Assembly (NCBI RefSeq): GCF_020911925.1
Contig: NZ_CP087134.1
Coordinates: 558,001-622,000 of the forward strand
DNA from: Flavobacterium cupriresistens
Lineage (GTDB): Bacteria > Bacteroidota > Bacteroidia > Flavobacteriales > Flavobacteriaceae
Direction of reading: 5' to 3'
Length of the DNA: 64,000 nt
In this document: one piece after another, positions 26,040-35,123 of the stretch
How the letters are laid out: the number at the start of each line of letters is the position of its first letter
Position numbering within the stretch: the stretch's first letter is position 1
Program-made: the position numbers and the translations under genes
Notes under the pieces: model-generated
The model's input: the letters and a program-made list of their open reading frames with translations, nothing else
Told to the model about the DNA's origin: nothing
The model's database searches: none

Positions 26040-29000
26040 ATGTTGAAAAAATTACTGTTTTTTGCGGTGTTTCTTTGGTATTCCGGACTACAGGCCCAGA
26101 ATACAGAATCAGCATACCAAACCAAAAAAGTAATTGTAACGCGGGATACTATACACCTCGAAAAATTCAGCATCAATTCCAGTTTTTTTGAGCTTTTAAA
26201 TACTAAAAAAGAACCTATTGATTCTACTTTCTATAAAATTGACTTCCAAAAGGGAACTTTACTTCTCAACGAAAAATTCACCTCAGCATCCGATACTTTA
26301 ATTGTAAACTATTTAAAATACCCTGATTTTTTAACCAAAGAATATGGGCTTTATAACGAAAGTCAGGTGGTTAGCAATGATATTGGTTCCGAAAAACTCT
26401 ACAAACTGGAGAATACCAATTCAAAAAAAGCCACTCCGTTTGATGGTTTAAATACTTCCGGGAGCATTACTCGCGGTGTGACCATTGGCAATAACCAGAA
26501 TGCTGTTTTAAATTCAAATTTAGATCTTCAGATTACCGGAAAAATATCCGATAAAGTCAGTTTAAGAGCCTCACTTCAGGACAGTAATATTCCGTTGCAG
26601 GATGGTGGTTATTCTCAAAAACTGGATCAGTTTGATAATATTTTCATGGAACTTTTCAGCGATGACTGGAACATTCGTGCGGGTGATGTCTTTTTAGAAA
26701 ACAGAAAAACGCAATTTTTGAGCTTTAACAAAAAAGTACAAGGACTCTCAACAAGTTTTAATTTTGATACCGAAAAAAGCAAAACCAATATTTTTGCCTC
26801 GGTTGCTTTTGTAAAAGGACAATACGCCAAAAGCACTTTTACCGGTCAGGAAGGCAATCAGGGTCCTTATAAATTAAAAGGTCAGAATGGCGAGCTCTAT
26901 GTTTTAGTTATTTCAGGTTCTGAACGTGTTTATGTCAACGGTATACTGCTCAAACGTGGCGAAAACAATGACTACGTGATTGATTATAATGCCGGCGAAA
27001 TTGTTTTTACCTCACTCTTCCCGATTACTTCAGAAATGCGAATCACTATAGAATACCAATATTCAGATCGCAATTACAACCGACTGGTAACCTATGCCGG
27101 CGCTACGCATGAAAACAAAAGCTGGAGTTTTGGTGGTTATTTATATTCCGAGAATGACTTAAAAAATCAGCCTTTACAACAAAACCTTTCTACAGAACAG
27201 GTTCAGATTTTAAGCCAAGCCGGAGATGATCAAAGTTTAATGACCGCACCATCGGCTTACGAAGACAAATACGCGGACAATAAAATTTTATACAAAAAAA
27301 CAACTCTTAACGGTATTGAAATTTACGAGTATTCCAACATTCCTACTGATGTTTTATACAATGTAAAATTTAGTCTGGTTGGGAATAATCTGGGAAATTA
27401 TATCATACAAAACAACAATTCGGTCGAACGCATCTACAAATACGTAGATCCGATAAACGGAATTTTACAAGGAAATTACGACCCAATCGTAAAACTGGTA
27501 GCTCCTATGAAAATTCAGGTGGCTACTTTCTTAGGGAAATACAATCCGGATGAAAAGACACTGGTTGATTTTGAAATCGCCATGAGCAATAACGATAAAA
27601 ATTTATTCTCTCAAATTGATGACTCCGATAACACAGGAATTGCCCTAAAGACCACTATTAAAAAACGTCTTTTTTCCAGAGAATGGACCTTGGATGCTTT
27701 TGCCAATTATCAATTTGTGCAAGACGATTTCAGATCTGTAGAACGTTTGTATACGATTGAATTTAATCGGGATTGGAATTTAAACACAAACCTTTATGGT
27801 AATCAGAGTTTATTGGTAACGGGATTAAATTTTGATTTATTCGCCAAGAAAAAAACTGCCAATACTGCTTTTATTACCTATCAGTTTGAGAAATTAGACT
27901 TCACAACAAGCTACTCGGGATCACGACATACGGTAAATCTTTTCTCTAAATTAAATAAATGGACAATTGAAAATCAGGGCAGTTTCCTGAATTCTGATGC
28001 TACTAGTTCGACTTCTAAATTTATTCGGAATCTAACTAAAACCAAGTATCATTTTGGCAAAAACTGGGTTGGTGGAAGTATTCAAATTGAAGACAACCAG
28101 CAAAAAGACAAAATTACCAATCAGTTTTCGGCCTTGAGTCAGCGGTTTTCAGAGTACGGTGTTTTTATTGGCCGTGGCGACAGCACCAAAGTTTTTGTAG
28201 AACTGGGTTATTTACAACGTCGCAATGACAGTTTGCAAAATGGTTTGTTACAACACGTAAACGATTCGAAAATGTATGTTTTGAAATCAAAATTAATTCA
28301 AAACAAAAAAACAGATCTGGCGGTTTATGCCAGTTACCGGACACTGGACTTTACGGATCCTTCCCGAAAGAATGAACCTTCGTTAAATTCCAGAGTACTT
28401 TATAACGATCGTTTTTTTAATCAGCTTCTGCAAATTGGAACGGTTTACGAGACCAGTTCGGGAACTATTGCGCAACAGGAATTTACTTATATTGAAGTTC
28501 CAACGGGACAAGGAGTTTATACCTGGAATGATTATAATGGTAACGGCATGCAGGAATTAGAGGAGTTTGAAGTTGCTCTTTTTCCGGATCAGGCAAAGTT
28601 TATCCGTCTCTTTTTACCCAACCAGGTTTACATCAAAACCAACCAGAATAAATTCTCGCAATCGGTGACTTTAAATCCGTTGCAATGGCAAAACGAAACT
28701 GGTTTCAAAAAACTAGCTTCTTATTTTTACAACCAGACTTCGTTTATTATGGATCGAAAAGTAAAAAATAACGGCGGTCGTTTTGAACTCAATCCGTTTA
28801 ATTCTTCGGATGAAAATTTACTGGGCCTCAATTCAAGTTTTAGAAACAGTCTTTTTTACAACCGTGGCAAACAAAAACATTCGGTAACCTATTCGTACCT
28901 CATTAATAAAGGAAAAAACCTGCTTTCGATTGGCTCGCAGGATGTCCGAAACAAATCGCATCAACTGCAATACACGCATCTGTATCAAAAAAGCTGGTTG

Positions 29001-29471
29001 TTTAATTTCTTTACCAAAACAATTAAAACCACCTTAGTTTCTGAAGATTTTACCGAAAAGAATTATAATTTGGAAGGCTATCAGATTGCCCCGAAAATCA
29101 GCTATTTGTTTTCTAAAAACACTAGTTTGGATTTCTTTTACGAATTACAAAATAAAAAAAATCAGATTGGAAACTTCGAGACTTTAGCACAAAACCGACT
29201 GGGAACCTCTTTTTCTTATGCGGGAGACAAAAAAGTAACGGTAAACGGAGAGTTTTCTTTTTATGAAAATAAATTTACCGGAAACGAATTCTCTTCAGTA
29301 GGATTCCAGATGTTAGAAGGACTGCAGGCCGGGCAAAATTTAGTCTGGAAACTTCTTTTGCAGAAGAATCTAACGCAGTTTTTAGATGTCAATTTAAATT
29401 ATCAGGGGAGAAAAAGTGAGACGGGTTCCACTATTCATACGGGCAACGTGCAGCTACGTGCTTATTTTTAA
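26040..29471 (+). CDS. Large outer-membrane beta-barrel protein of unknown function
   Basis: A 1143-residue exported protein with a clear signal peptide (MLKKLLFFAVFLWYSGLQAQ). The first ~340 residues look like beta-rich periplasmic or plug-like domains, including GSITRGVTIGNNQN near residue 140. From about residue 350 the sequence is a long series of alternating amphipathic strands typical of an outer-membrane barrel, ending VQLRAYF. It carries no T9SS sorting domain, TonB box or OmpA domain that I can see. Proteins of this general type are conserved in Bacteroidota but undescribed. It is followed at 62 bases by the repetitive adaptor-motif protein, so the two may be one unit. Confidence 0.8.
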   Translation: MLKKLLFFAVFLWYSGLQAQNTESAYQTKKVIVTRDTIHLEKFSINSSFFELLNTKKEPIDSTFYKIDFQKGTLLLNEKFTSASDTLIVNYLKYPDFLTKEYGLYNESQVVSNDIGSEKLYKLENTNSKKATPFDGLNTSGSITRGVTIGNNQNAVLNSNLDLQITGKISDKVSLRASLQDSNIPLQDGGYSQKLDQFDNIFMELFSDDWNIRAGDVFLENRKTQFLSFNKKVQGLSTSFNFDTEKSKTNIFASVAFVKGQYAKSTFTGQEGNQGPYKLKGQNGELYVLVISGSERVYVNGILLKRGENNDYVIDYNAGEIVFTSLFPITSEMRITIEYQYSDRNYNRLVTYAGATHENKSWSFGGYLYSENDLKNQPLQQNLSTEQVQILSQAGDDQSLMTAPSAYEDKYADNKILYKKTTLNGIEIYEYSNIPTDVLYNVKFSLVGNNLGNYIIQNNNSVERIYKYVDPINGILQGNYDPIVKLVAPMKIQVATFLGKYNPDEKTLVDFEIAMSNNDKNLFSQIDDSDNTGIALKTTIKKRLFSREWTLDAFANYQFVQDDFRSVERLYTIEFNRDWNLNTNLYGNQSLLVTGLNFDLFAKKKTANTAFITYQFEKLDFTTSYSGSRHTVNLFSKLNKWTIENQGSFLNSDATSSTSKFIRNLTKTKYHFGKNWVGGSIQIEDNQQKDKITNQFSALSQRFSEYGVFIGRGDSTKVFVELGYLQRRNDSLQNGLLQHVNDSKMYVLKSKLIQNKKTDLAVYASYRTLDFTDPSRKNEPSLNSRVLYNDRFFNQLLQIGTVYETSSGTIAQQEFTYIEVPTGQGVYTWNDYNGNGMQELEEFEVALFPDQAKFIRLFLPNQVYIKTNQNKFSQSVTLNPLQWQNETGFKKLASYFYNQTSFIMDRKVKNNGGRFELNPFNSSDENLLGLNSSFRNSLFYNRGKQKHSVTYSYLINKGKNLLSIGSQDVRNKSHQLQYTHLYQKSWLFNFFTKTIKTTLVSEDFTEKNYNLEGYQIAPKISYLFSKNTSLDFFYELQNKKNQIGNFETLAQNRLGTSFSYAGDKKVTVNGEFSFYENKFTGNEFSSVGFQMLEGLQAGQNLVWKLLLQKNLTQFLDVNLNYQGRKSETGSTIHTGNVQLRAYF

Positions 29472-29533
29472 CGTGTTGCGAAAAACCTGTCAATAAATTG
29501 TTTAACTTTAATTGAATTTTAAACGATACTCTT

Positions 29534-30127
29534 ATGAAAAAATTATTATTACTTTGTCTTATAGTAGTTTTATCTACTAATTTCTACGCTCAGGACGTCA
29601 CGAAAACAGCGAAAAAAACCGAGGCTTCGGCAAAGAAAACAAAAGCAAGCGCTGACAAAACGAAGGCCGATGCTAAAAAAACTACTGATAAAGCCACAAA
29701 AACAAAAGAAAAAGCTGACAAAACAGCTGCTGACGCTACGAAAACAAAGGCAGACAAAACAAAAGCGAGTGCCGATAAGGTAAATGCCAGCGCTAAAGAA
29801 ACTAAAGACAAAACCACTGCAAAAACTAAAGCAAGCGCAGACAAAACCAAAGCAAGTGCAGACAAAACTAAAGCAAGTGCAGACAAAACTAAAGCAAGTG
29901 CTGATAAAGTAAACGCGAGTTCAAAAGCAACACTAGATAAAGCTACAAAAACCACAACGGCTGCCTCAAAAACGACTACTAAAAAAGTCAAAGAGACTAA
30001 TGAAAAAGCACCAAAAGTGGCCGATAAAGTTACCGGAGAGTACAACGGAAAAAAAGTATATACAGGACCTAAAGGCGGTAGATACTATATCAACTCTAAC
30101 GGAAACAAAACTTATATTCAGGATTAA
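29534..30127 (+). CDS. Exported Lys/Ala/Thr-repeat protein with PBCV-type basic adaptor motif
   Basis: A 197-residue protein with a signal peptide ending near FYAQ. Residues 22-160 consist of degenerate seven-residue repeats (KTKASAD, DKTKASA), strongly helical and highly charged. At the DNA level four near-identical 21-base units occur around 29826-29909. The last 35 residues (NGKKVYTGPKGGRYYINSNG) match the PBCV-specific basic adaptor motif, a short domain first described in chlorovirus proteins. The motif is usually found fused to other domains, and its function is unproven. An unrelated minus-strand frame runs antisense to the repeat and is a composition artefact. Location is probably periplasmic or surface. 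Confidence 0.85.
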   Translation: MKKLLLLCLIVVLSTNFYAQDVTKTAKKTEASAKKTKASADKTKADAKKTTDKATKTKEKADKTAADATKTKADKTKASADKVNASAKETKDKTTAKTKASADKTKASADKTKASADKTKASADKVNASSKATLDKATKTTTAASKTTTKKVKETNEKAPKVADKVTGEYNGKKVYTGPKGGRYYINSNGNKTYIQD

Positions 30128-30152
30128 ATCCTTTTTTAACTACGATACAAAG

Positions 30153-30176
30153 AAAGAACTGCTCAGACAGTTCTTT
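30153..30176 (+). terminator. Terminator after the repetitive exported protein gene
   Basis: AAAGAACTG (30153-30161) pairs with CAGTTCTTT (30168-30176) around a six-base loop. A run of eight T follows. Confidence 0.88.
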
Positions 30177-30257
30177 TTTTTGTTTAAAAAACAAATCTAC
30201 TGTTAACATACGAGTAACTTTGTCTGCAAATCATATCATTCCCACCTCTCTTTAAAG

Positions 30258-30265
30258 TAATTTTG
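30258..30265 (+). promoter_or_regulatory. -7 element upstream of the glycosyltransferase gene
   Basis: TAATTTTG is a perfect TAnnTTTG, about 98 bases before the glycosyltransferase ATG and 39 before the small upstream ORF. Confidence 0.5.
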
Positions 30266-30303
30266 CGGCCTTGACAGCTCTATAGAGTTAATAATTTAGT
30301 AAT

Positions 30304-30366
30304 ATGTACGAAATAACACAAAAAACATATTTCTTTATCTTCGTCTTAAAAAGCGCTACATTATGA
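30304..30366 (+). CDS. Possible small upstream ORF coupled to the glycosyltransferase
   Basis: A 20-codon frame (MYEITQKTYFFIFVLKSATL) starts with ATG and ends with TGA, which overlaps the ATG of the next gene as ATGA. That stop-start overlap would suit translational coupling. It is rich in aromatic residues (YFFIF). No terminator follows it, so attenuation as at pheA is not indicated. It may be a chance ORF. Confidence 0.35.
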   Translation: MYEITQKTYFFIFVLKSATL

Positions 30367-31433
30367 GCATTGACTATTCTGCGAACAAAACTATTTTAGT
30401 AGCTCCGTTAAATTGGGGCTTAGGACATGCAACAAGATGTATTCCTATCATAAAAGCGCTTCAGGAAAACAATTATATCCCAATAATCGCTTCTGACGGA
30501 ATTGCATTGGCTTTACTGCGAAAAGAATTTCCATACATAGAAACACTTGAACTGCCTTCTTATCATATAGAATATGCCAAAAACGGCAAAAACTTCAAAT
30601 GGAAACTAATTAAAAACTTACCTAAAATGATTACAGCCATTTTAGATGAGAAAAAAATGGTGAAGGGACTAATAAAAAAACACGGAATTGACGGTATTAT
30701 ATCCGATAACCGATTGGGCGTTTTCAGTAAAAAGATTCCATCGGTTTTTATGACACATCAGCTCAATGTGATGACGGGGAATACCACCTGGTTTACCAGT
30801 AAATGCCATCAACACATTATAAAAAAATATACTGAATGTTGGGTTCCTGATACTAATGAAGTTGTAAACTTAACCGGTACTTTGGGACACCTCGAAACCA
30901 ATGAGCTGAATTTAAAGTATATTGGTCCATTAAGCCGAATGCGTAAAAAAGAAACGCCTAAACTTTATGATCTGATGGTTATACTGTCGGGACCTGAACC
31001 TCAACGCACTTATTTGGACGAAAAACTACAAGAAGAGGTTAAAAATTATAAAGGCAAAGTTGTTTTTGTAAAAGGAGTAGTAGAGAAAACACAAACCAAA
31101 CAGGAAATTGGAAATGTTACCTACTACAATTTCATGAATTCAAAACAATTGGAACAGACCTTTAACGAAAGCGATTTGGTTTTATGTCGTTCGGGATACA
31201 CCACTGTTATGGATTTGGCGAAACTGGGTAAAAAAGCCTTTTTTATTCCAACCCCGGGACAGTATGAGCAGGAATATCTGGCCATAAAACTTCAAGACGA
31301 GAATCTGGTACCTTATGCAACGCAAAACGACTTTACGATTGAAGATCTTTCAAAAGTAAAATCGTTTAAAGGTTTATCTCAATTTAAAAATAACATCGAC
31401 TGGGATTCGTTATTTTCTATTTTTGAAGCGTAA
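30363..31433 (+). CDS. MurG-like (GT-B) glycosyltransferase
   Basis: This 356-residue protein has the GT-B glycosyltransferase pattern. Its N-terminal half starts with APLNWGLGHATRC (a nucleotide-sugar glycosyltransferase opening with a Gly-rich loop). Its C-terminal half has LVLCRSGYTTVMDLAKLGK and IPTPGQYEQEYLA, as in MurG and family-28-like enzymes that use UDP-sugars. The acceptor is unknown. It faces the phosphate-type porin gene with only two bases between stop codons, and no terminator was found there. Confidence is good for the fold and low for the substrate. Confidence 0.85.
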   Translation: MSIDYSANKTILVAPLNWGLGHATRCIPIIKALQENNYIPIIASDGIALALLRKEFPYIETLELPSYHIEYAKNGKNFKWKLIKNLPKMITAILDEKKMVKGLIKKHGIDGIISDNRLGVFSKKIPSVFMTHQLNVMTGNTTWFTSKCHQHIIKKYTECWVPDTNEVVNLTGTLGHLETNELNLKYIGPLSRMRKKETPKLYDLMVILSGPEPQRTYLDEKLQEEVKNYKGKVVFVKGVVEKTQTKQEIGNVTYYNFMNSKQLEQTFNESDLVLCRSGYTTVMDLAKLGKKAFFIPTPGQYEQEYLAIKLQDENLVPYATQNDFTIEDLSKVKSFKGLSQFKNNIDWDSLFSIFEA

Positions 31434-31435
31434 TT

Positions 31436-32737
31436 TTAGAAGTTGAACTGCGCTTGTAATCGCAATACATTTCCTTGTTGTCTGTTGATAGGTAGAACGC
31501 TGTCTTCAAAAGTCCTGTCAGCAATAACATATTCTGCGGTAAGTTCAAGCGCTTTGATTGGTTGCCATTCAACTCCTATTTCGAAGTCTCTTACAACATA
31601 ACTTCTGGCATCTTTCTCGTATTTCTTTCCTCCGTCATAATATTGAAATTTTGCAAAAGGATATAAATGTTGTTTTTTGAAATCTAACTTATAATTTAAT
31701 AATACATAACCACCGTTCAGACTTGTTTCATCAACCGTTTTGGTAAGGGTATTGTATCTCGGTCCTGTTCCAATATTATACTCTGCCTGGATTCCAAAAG
31801 GTTTTGGATATAAAACGAAGGTCGCTCCCAATCTTTGGTCTTTCACATATTGCGGATCATTAACGGTAACTCCTGAAGAAATTTCGCCGGTAAAAGCCCA
31901 TTTTCCAGTATACGCCTGAATCCCCGGTTCTATAATCTGATTACCAATTACAAAAGGATAGGTAACTCTTGCTACAACATTCAGATCTCTGTTTCCGTCC
32001 AATTTATTGGCTATCTGTCCGTTGTAAACTCCAAAAGCAAAAACACCATAATCACCTGAACCTTTATAACCATCCTCTACCAGCATAGCAAAACGTTTTC
32101 TGATTTCGCTTGGTGCCCAATAGAAGATAAGTCCCAAGTCACGTTCGTTCAATATTGCACTGTTGATTGCATCACTTCTGTCTAATGTTAACCTTTGAGA
32201 ACTGGACTGCATGTTTTCGAACCCGTAAGGAATCTTGCTTTGCCCTACACGAACACGGTATTCTCTTTTTTTATCGAAAGAAAGATCAAAATACAAATCT
32301 CTAATTTGTACAAAATTCTGAATTCCGGTAACCGGTGAGCTTGCAAAGTCAGGTTGAAAATAAAAATATACATTTGGATGTACTTGCCCTGAGAACACTA
32401 ATCGTGCACGTCTGATAAAAAGTCCATTATTGGCTTTTGCATCGGGTGCTGTTGAAGTTGTTCCCCAGGATTTATCACACTGTTCGCAGGAAACTTTATC
32501 GTTTGTAGAAAGTAAACCGTTGTATCTTATTTGAGCGTAACCTCTTAGAGAAATTTTATCGTACCAATGTTCAGAAGTACCACTTTCTTCTTTTACCTCA
32601 GAAGCTTTTGCTTTGTTTATAGAATCCATAAGTCGAATTACTTCTTTCTTTACGTCTTCTTTCTTTAAATCTTGGGCATTTACTGCACCTGTAATCAGCA
32701 ATAAAACTGCGATTATTTTTGTTTTTATCATTTTCAC
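31436..32737 (-). CDS. OprO/OprP-like phosphate-selective porin
   Basis: This 433-residue outer-membrane porin has a signal peptide (IAVLLLITGAVNAQ) and a barrel of the phosphate-selective O/P family, including SLRGYAQIRYNG and the paired RRARLVFSGQVHPN and YRVRVGQSKIPYGFENMQ segments. The final strand ends in Phe (LQAQFNF). A phosphate role fits the PhoR/PhoB-like genes next door and the 11-bp repeat promoter just upstream. Related porins in Bacteroidota can also be pyrophosphate- or polymer-linked, so anion specificity is inferred. It starts about 16 bases after the predicted transcription start. Confidence 0.88.
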   Translation of the reverse strand: MKMIKTKIIAVLLLITGAVNAQDLKKEDVKKEVIRLMDSINKAKASEVKEESGTSEHWYDKISLRGYAQIRYNGLLSTNDKVSCEQCDKSWGTTSTAPDAKANNGLFIRRARLVFSGQVHPNVYFYFQPDFASSPVTGIQNFVQIRDLYFDLSFDKKREYRVRVGQSKIPYGFENMQSSSQRLTLDRSDAINSAILNERDLGLIFYWAPSEIRKRFAMLVEDGYKGSGDYGVFAFGVYNGQIANKLDGNRDLNVVARVTYPFVIGNQIIEPGIQAYTGKWAFTGEISSGVTVNDPQYVKDQRLGATFVLYPKPFGIQAEYNIGTGPRYNTLTKTVDETSLNGGYVLLNYKLDFKKQHLYPFAKFQYYDGGKKYEKDARSYVVRDFEIGVEWQPIKALELTAEYVIADRTFEDSVLPINRQQGNVLRLQAQFNF

Positions 32738-32759
32738 GACTGCACTTAATTTTCAGGTG

Positions 32760-32804
32760 CAAAGATGTATCACCTATGTTAAGATATCATTAACAAGACG
32801 TTAC
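32760..32804 (-). promoter_or_regulatory. Candidate Pho-type promoter of the porin gene
   Basis: On the minus strand the hexamers GTAACG (32799-32804), TTAATG (32788-32793) and TTAACA (32777-32782) recur at exactly 11-bp intervals. Nine bases then separate the last from a -7-like CATCTTTG (32760-32767). There is no TTG -33 element. The same geometry is found before the TonB receptor and lipoprotein genes. Confidence 0.65.
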
Positions 32805-32899
32805 TATAATAAGAAGATTTGTTTCGAAATCGTTATGCCATCATGAAGCCCTTTCGCAAGCCCAGATTTTATAGTACTTCGTCTCAATAAAGCTTACAT

Positions 32900-33979
32900 T
32901 TACTTAACTTCAGCTTTTTGATTTTTGTACGCTTTTTCTAACGTAAAAGAGAACTCGGAACCAATTCCGAACTCACTTTCTACGTATACTTTCTCTTTAT
33001 GTGCTTCAATAATATGTTTTACAATGGCAAGTCCAAGTCCGGAACCACCTTCAGAACGGGTTCCGCTTTTGTCAACTCTGTAAAAACGCTCAAAAAGTCT
33101 TGGAATGTTTTGTTTTTCAACTCCTTCACCATTATCACTAATACGGATTAAGACTTTTTTCTTCGTCAGGTTTACTACACCCACTTCTGTCAAACCACCT
33201 TCTTTACCGTATTTAATAGAATTTACAATCAAATTTTCTAAAACCTGTTGAATTCTGTCCTTATCTCCGCGTATGATAACAGAATGCACATTTTTACTTT
33301 CAAAAGCCAATTTGATTTTCTTTTTATCGGCTTTCATTTCCAATAAATCAAAAACATTCTGGATCAACTCGACGATATCGAAATCTGTAATTAACAAATC
33401 TAAATCTCCCGACTCCAATTTGGTAATCATATCCAGATCCTCTACAATATAGATGAGACGCTCTACTCCTTTTTCGGCACGTTTCAGATATTTTTTACGA
33501 ATCGTTTTATCATCCATCGCCCCATCAAGCAAAGTCGACACATACCCTTGAACGGTAAACAAAGGTGTTTTAAGTTCGTGCGAAACATTACCCAGAAACT
33601 CTCTTCGGTATTGCTCCCGAATTTCGAGCATTTCGATTTCGAGTTTTTTATCTGTCGCAAACTTTTTCACTTCGCGTGAGAGCGTTTCCATATCGGTTGT
33701 TATGGGTTGATTGATCAGGGTAGTTGATTCTAACAAGGAAACCTCATCGTATATTTTTTTTACTCTCCTGTATATAAACCGTTCTACTCGATATTGTAAA
33801 ACCAGAAAGGAAAAAATATAAACCGAGATAATAAAGACTAATCCAAACGCAATCTGATGTTTTAACTGGTTCTTATAAAACAGAGACATCAGAATCAATA
33901 CAAATCCTGTTGTAAAAAGACTGATATACAATGCTGACTTTACAGCAAATTTGTAGGTTTTTTTAAAATTAATTTTCAT
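32900..33979 (-). CDS. phoR: PhoR-like membrane sensor histidine kinase
   Basis: A 359-residue histidine kinase with two N-terminal transmembrane segments (about 13-60) and very little periplasmic sequence between them. It has a phospho-acceptor domain (VSHELKTPLFTVQGYVSTLL, with His near residue 134) and a HATPase domain (NLIVNSIKYG, SDNGEGV, GGSGLGLAIVKH). The short sensor region resembles PhoR-type kinases, which sense phosphate through a transport complex and not directly. It follows the PhoB-like gene, 229 bases downstream, on the same strand. The symbol rests on the context of the porin and 11-bp repeats. Confidence 0.85.
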   Translation of the reverse strand: MKINFKKTYKFAVKSALYISLFTTGFVLILMSLFYKNQLKHQIAFGLVFIISVYIFSFLVLQYRVERFIYRRVKKIYDEVSLLESTTLINQPITTDMETLSREVKKFATDKKLEIEMLEIREQYRREFLGNVSHELKTPLFTVQGYVSTLLDGAMDDKTIRKKYLKRAEKGVERLIYIVEDLDMITKLESGDLDLLITDFDIVELIQNVFDLLEMKADKKKIKLAFESKNVHSVIIRGDKDRIQQVLENLIVNSIKYGKEGGLTEVGVVNLTKKKVLIRISDNGEGVEKQNIPRLFERFYRVDKSGTRSEGGSGLGLAIVKHIIEAHKEKVYVESEFGIGSEFSFTLEKAYKNQKAEVK

Positions 33980-34020
33980 TGGATCATTTAAAATAATAAA
34001 CTATAGGGATTACTTTTTTT

Positions 34021-34190
34021 ATCAGATAAGTGATATAAGTTCATTACCTATAAAACCTTATTTCTAAGGATTAGATAACAACCTAAAAAAGTAAATCTTT
34101 GCCAAAATTAAAACTTTGACAAAGATAAATTTTCAATTACAAAAGTATGTACCCTATAATTTAAAATGAACTTATATTATTTATAAGATT
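34021..34190. repeat. Widely spaced ATATAAGTTCATT inverted pair
   Basis: ATATAAGTTCATT near 34033 and AATGAACTTATAT near 34165 are reverse complements about 115 bases apart, in the gap between the phoB-like and phoR-like genes. A close relative (ATAAGTGATGTAAGTTCATT) lies near 148-170, and the tandem array at 243-703 carries TGAACTYATATGG. Confidence 0.55.
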
Positions 34191-34208
34191 CAAATTTATA
34201 TAAGATGT

Positions 34209-34892
34209 TTAAACTTCAAATTTATAACCAACACCTTTAATTGTTTTAAAAAGATCTTCTCCAATCTTTTCACGTAACTTTCTGATGTGTACATCGATTG
34301 TTCTTCCACCTACTACTACTTCATTACCCCAAACTTTATCAAGGATTTCATCTCTTTTAAAAACTTTTCCCGGTTTTGAAGCCAATAGATAGAACAATTC
34401 GAATTCTTTTCTTGGCAAAGCGATTTCTACATTTCCCTTGATGATTTTGTATTCTTCACGGTTAATTTCGATTCCGCCAACGTTTAAGGTGTCACTAACA
34501 ACTTCTTGTTCTTTTAACCTTCTTAACAAAGCCTTTACTTTGCTTACCAATAATTTTGGTTTTATTGGTTTGGTAATATAATCATCTGCACCTGCATCAA
34601 AACCGGCAACTTGAGAATAGTCCTCACTTCTTGCGGTTAAAAAGGTTATGATTACATTATTTAATTCTGGTATTTTTCTGATGTGTTCGCAAGCTTCCAT
34701 TCCATCCATTTCGGCCATCATTACATCCATAATAATTAGGTCCGGTATTTCTTTCTGCGCTTTTGCGATTGCATCTTTTCCATTTGAAGCAGTTACAATC
34801 TGATAGCCTTCCTGAGCAAGGTTATAGCCAACAATTTCCAGGATATCCGGCTCATCATCAACTAATAAAATCTTGGTTTGTGTTTTTTTCAT
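34209..34892 (-). CDS. phoB: PhoB-like response regulator (OmpR/PhoB family)
   Basis: A 227-residue regulator from the ATG at 34892 (MKKTQTKILLVDDEPD); an in-frame extension upstream is less plausible. The receiver domain has Asp-Asp at DDEPD, the phospho-acceptor in IIMDVMMAEMDG and Lys in ITKPIKPK. The winged-helix effector domain follows from about residue 135 (RKEFELFYLLASKPGKVF, DVHIRKLREKIG). OmpR-family regulators bind direct repeats. The TTAACA repeats with 11-bp period in three nearby promoters are the natural candidates for its sites. It is divergent from the TonB receptor gene. Confidence 0.88.
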   Translation of the reverse strand: MKKTQTKILLVDDEPDILEIVGYNLAQEGYQIVTASNGKDAIAKAQKEIPDLIIMDVMMAEMDGMEACEHIRKIPELNNVIITFLTARSEDYSQVAGFDAGADDYITKPIKPKLLVSKVKALLRRLKEQEVVSDTLNVGGIEINREEYKIIKGNVEIALPRKEFELFYLLASKPGKVFKRDEILDKVWGNEVVVGGRTIDVHIRKLREKIGEDLFKTIKGVGYKFEV

Positions 34893-35051
34893 AAAATAGC
34901 AAAAATTGAGTTTTCTTATCAAATTTCATATCTTAAAATCCGATAGTTTTTTAATTGCGATGGTAAATATAACGATAAAACGACCGTTAAAAATTGCTGT
35001 TAACGGTAATTTAATCTGGTAACAATTTGATAATCTACAGCACACAAAAAC

Positions 35052-35096
35052 ATAACAAGTGCGTAACATGAACTTTACAGGGCGGTTCTTTCTTTG
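35052..35096 (+). promoter_or_regulatory. Candidate Pho-type promoter of the TonB receptor gene
   Basis: ATAACA (35052-35057), GTAACA (35063-35068) and TTTACA (35074-35079) lie at 11-bp steps. Nine bases then precede a -7-like TTTCTTTG (35089-35096). No TTG is present at -33. The predicted transcript starts near 35103, which places an earlier in-frame ATG at 35094 upstream of the start site. Confidence 0.7.
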
Positions 35097-35123
35097 CAAA
35101 AAAATAAATTAAACACAACTCAA

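Noticed and set aside
29590..30045. 151-codon minus-strand ORF antisense to the repetitive protein
   Set aside because: Its Val/Leu/Ala/Ser repeats are the mirror of the KTKASAD coding repeat; there is no promoter or family match.
34893..35051. Autoregulatory Pho-type repeats before the phoB-like gene
   Set aside because: TTAACA and TTAACG occur on the minus strand, but 13 bases apart and out of phase with any -7 element.
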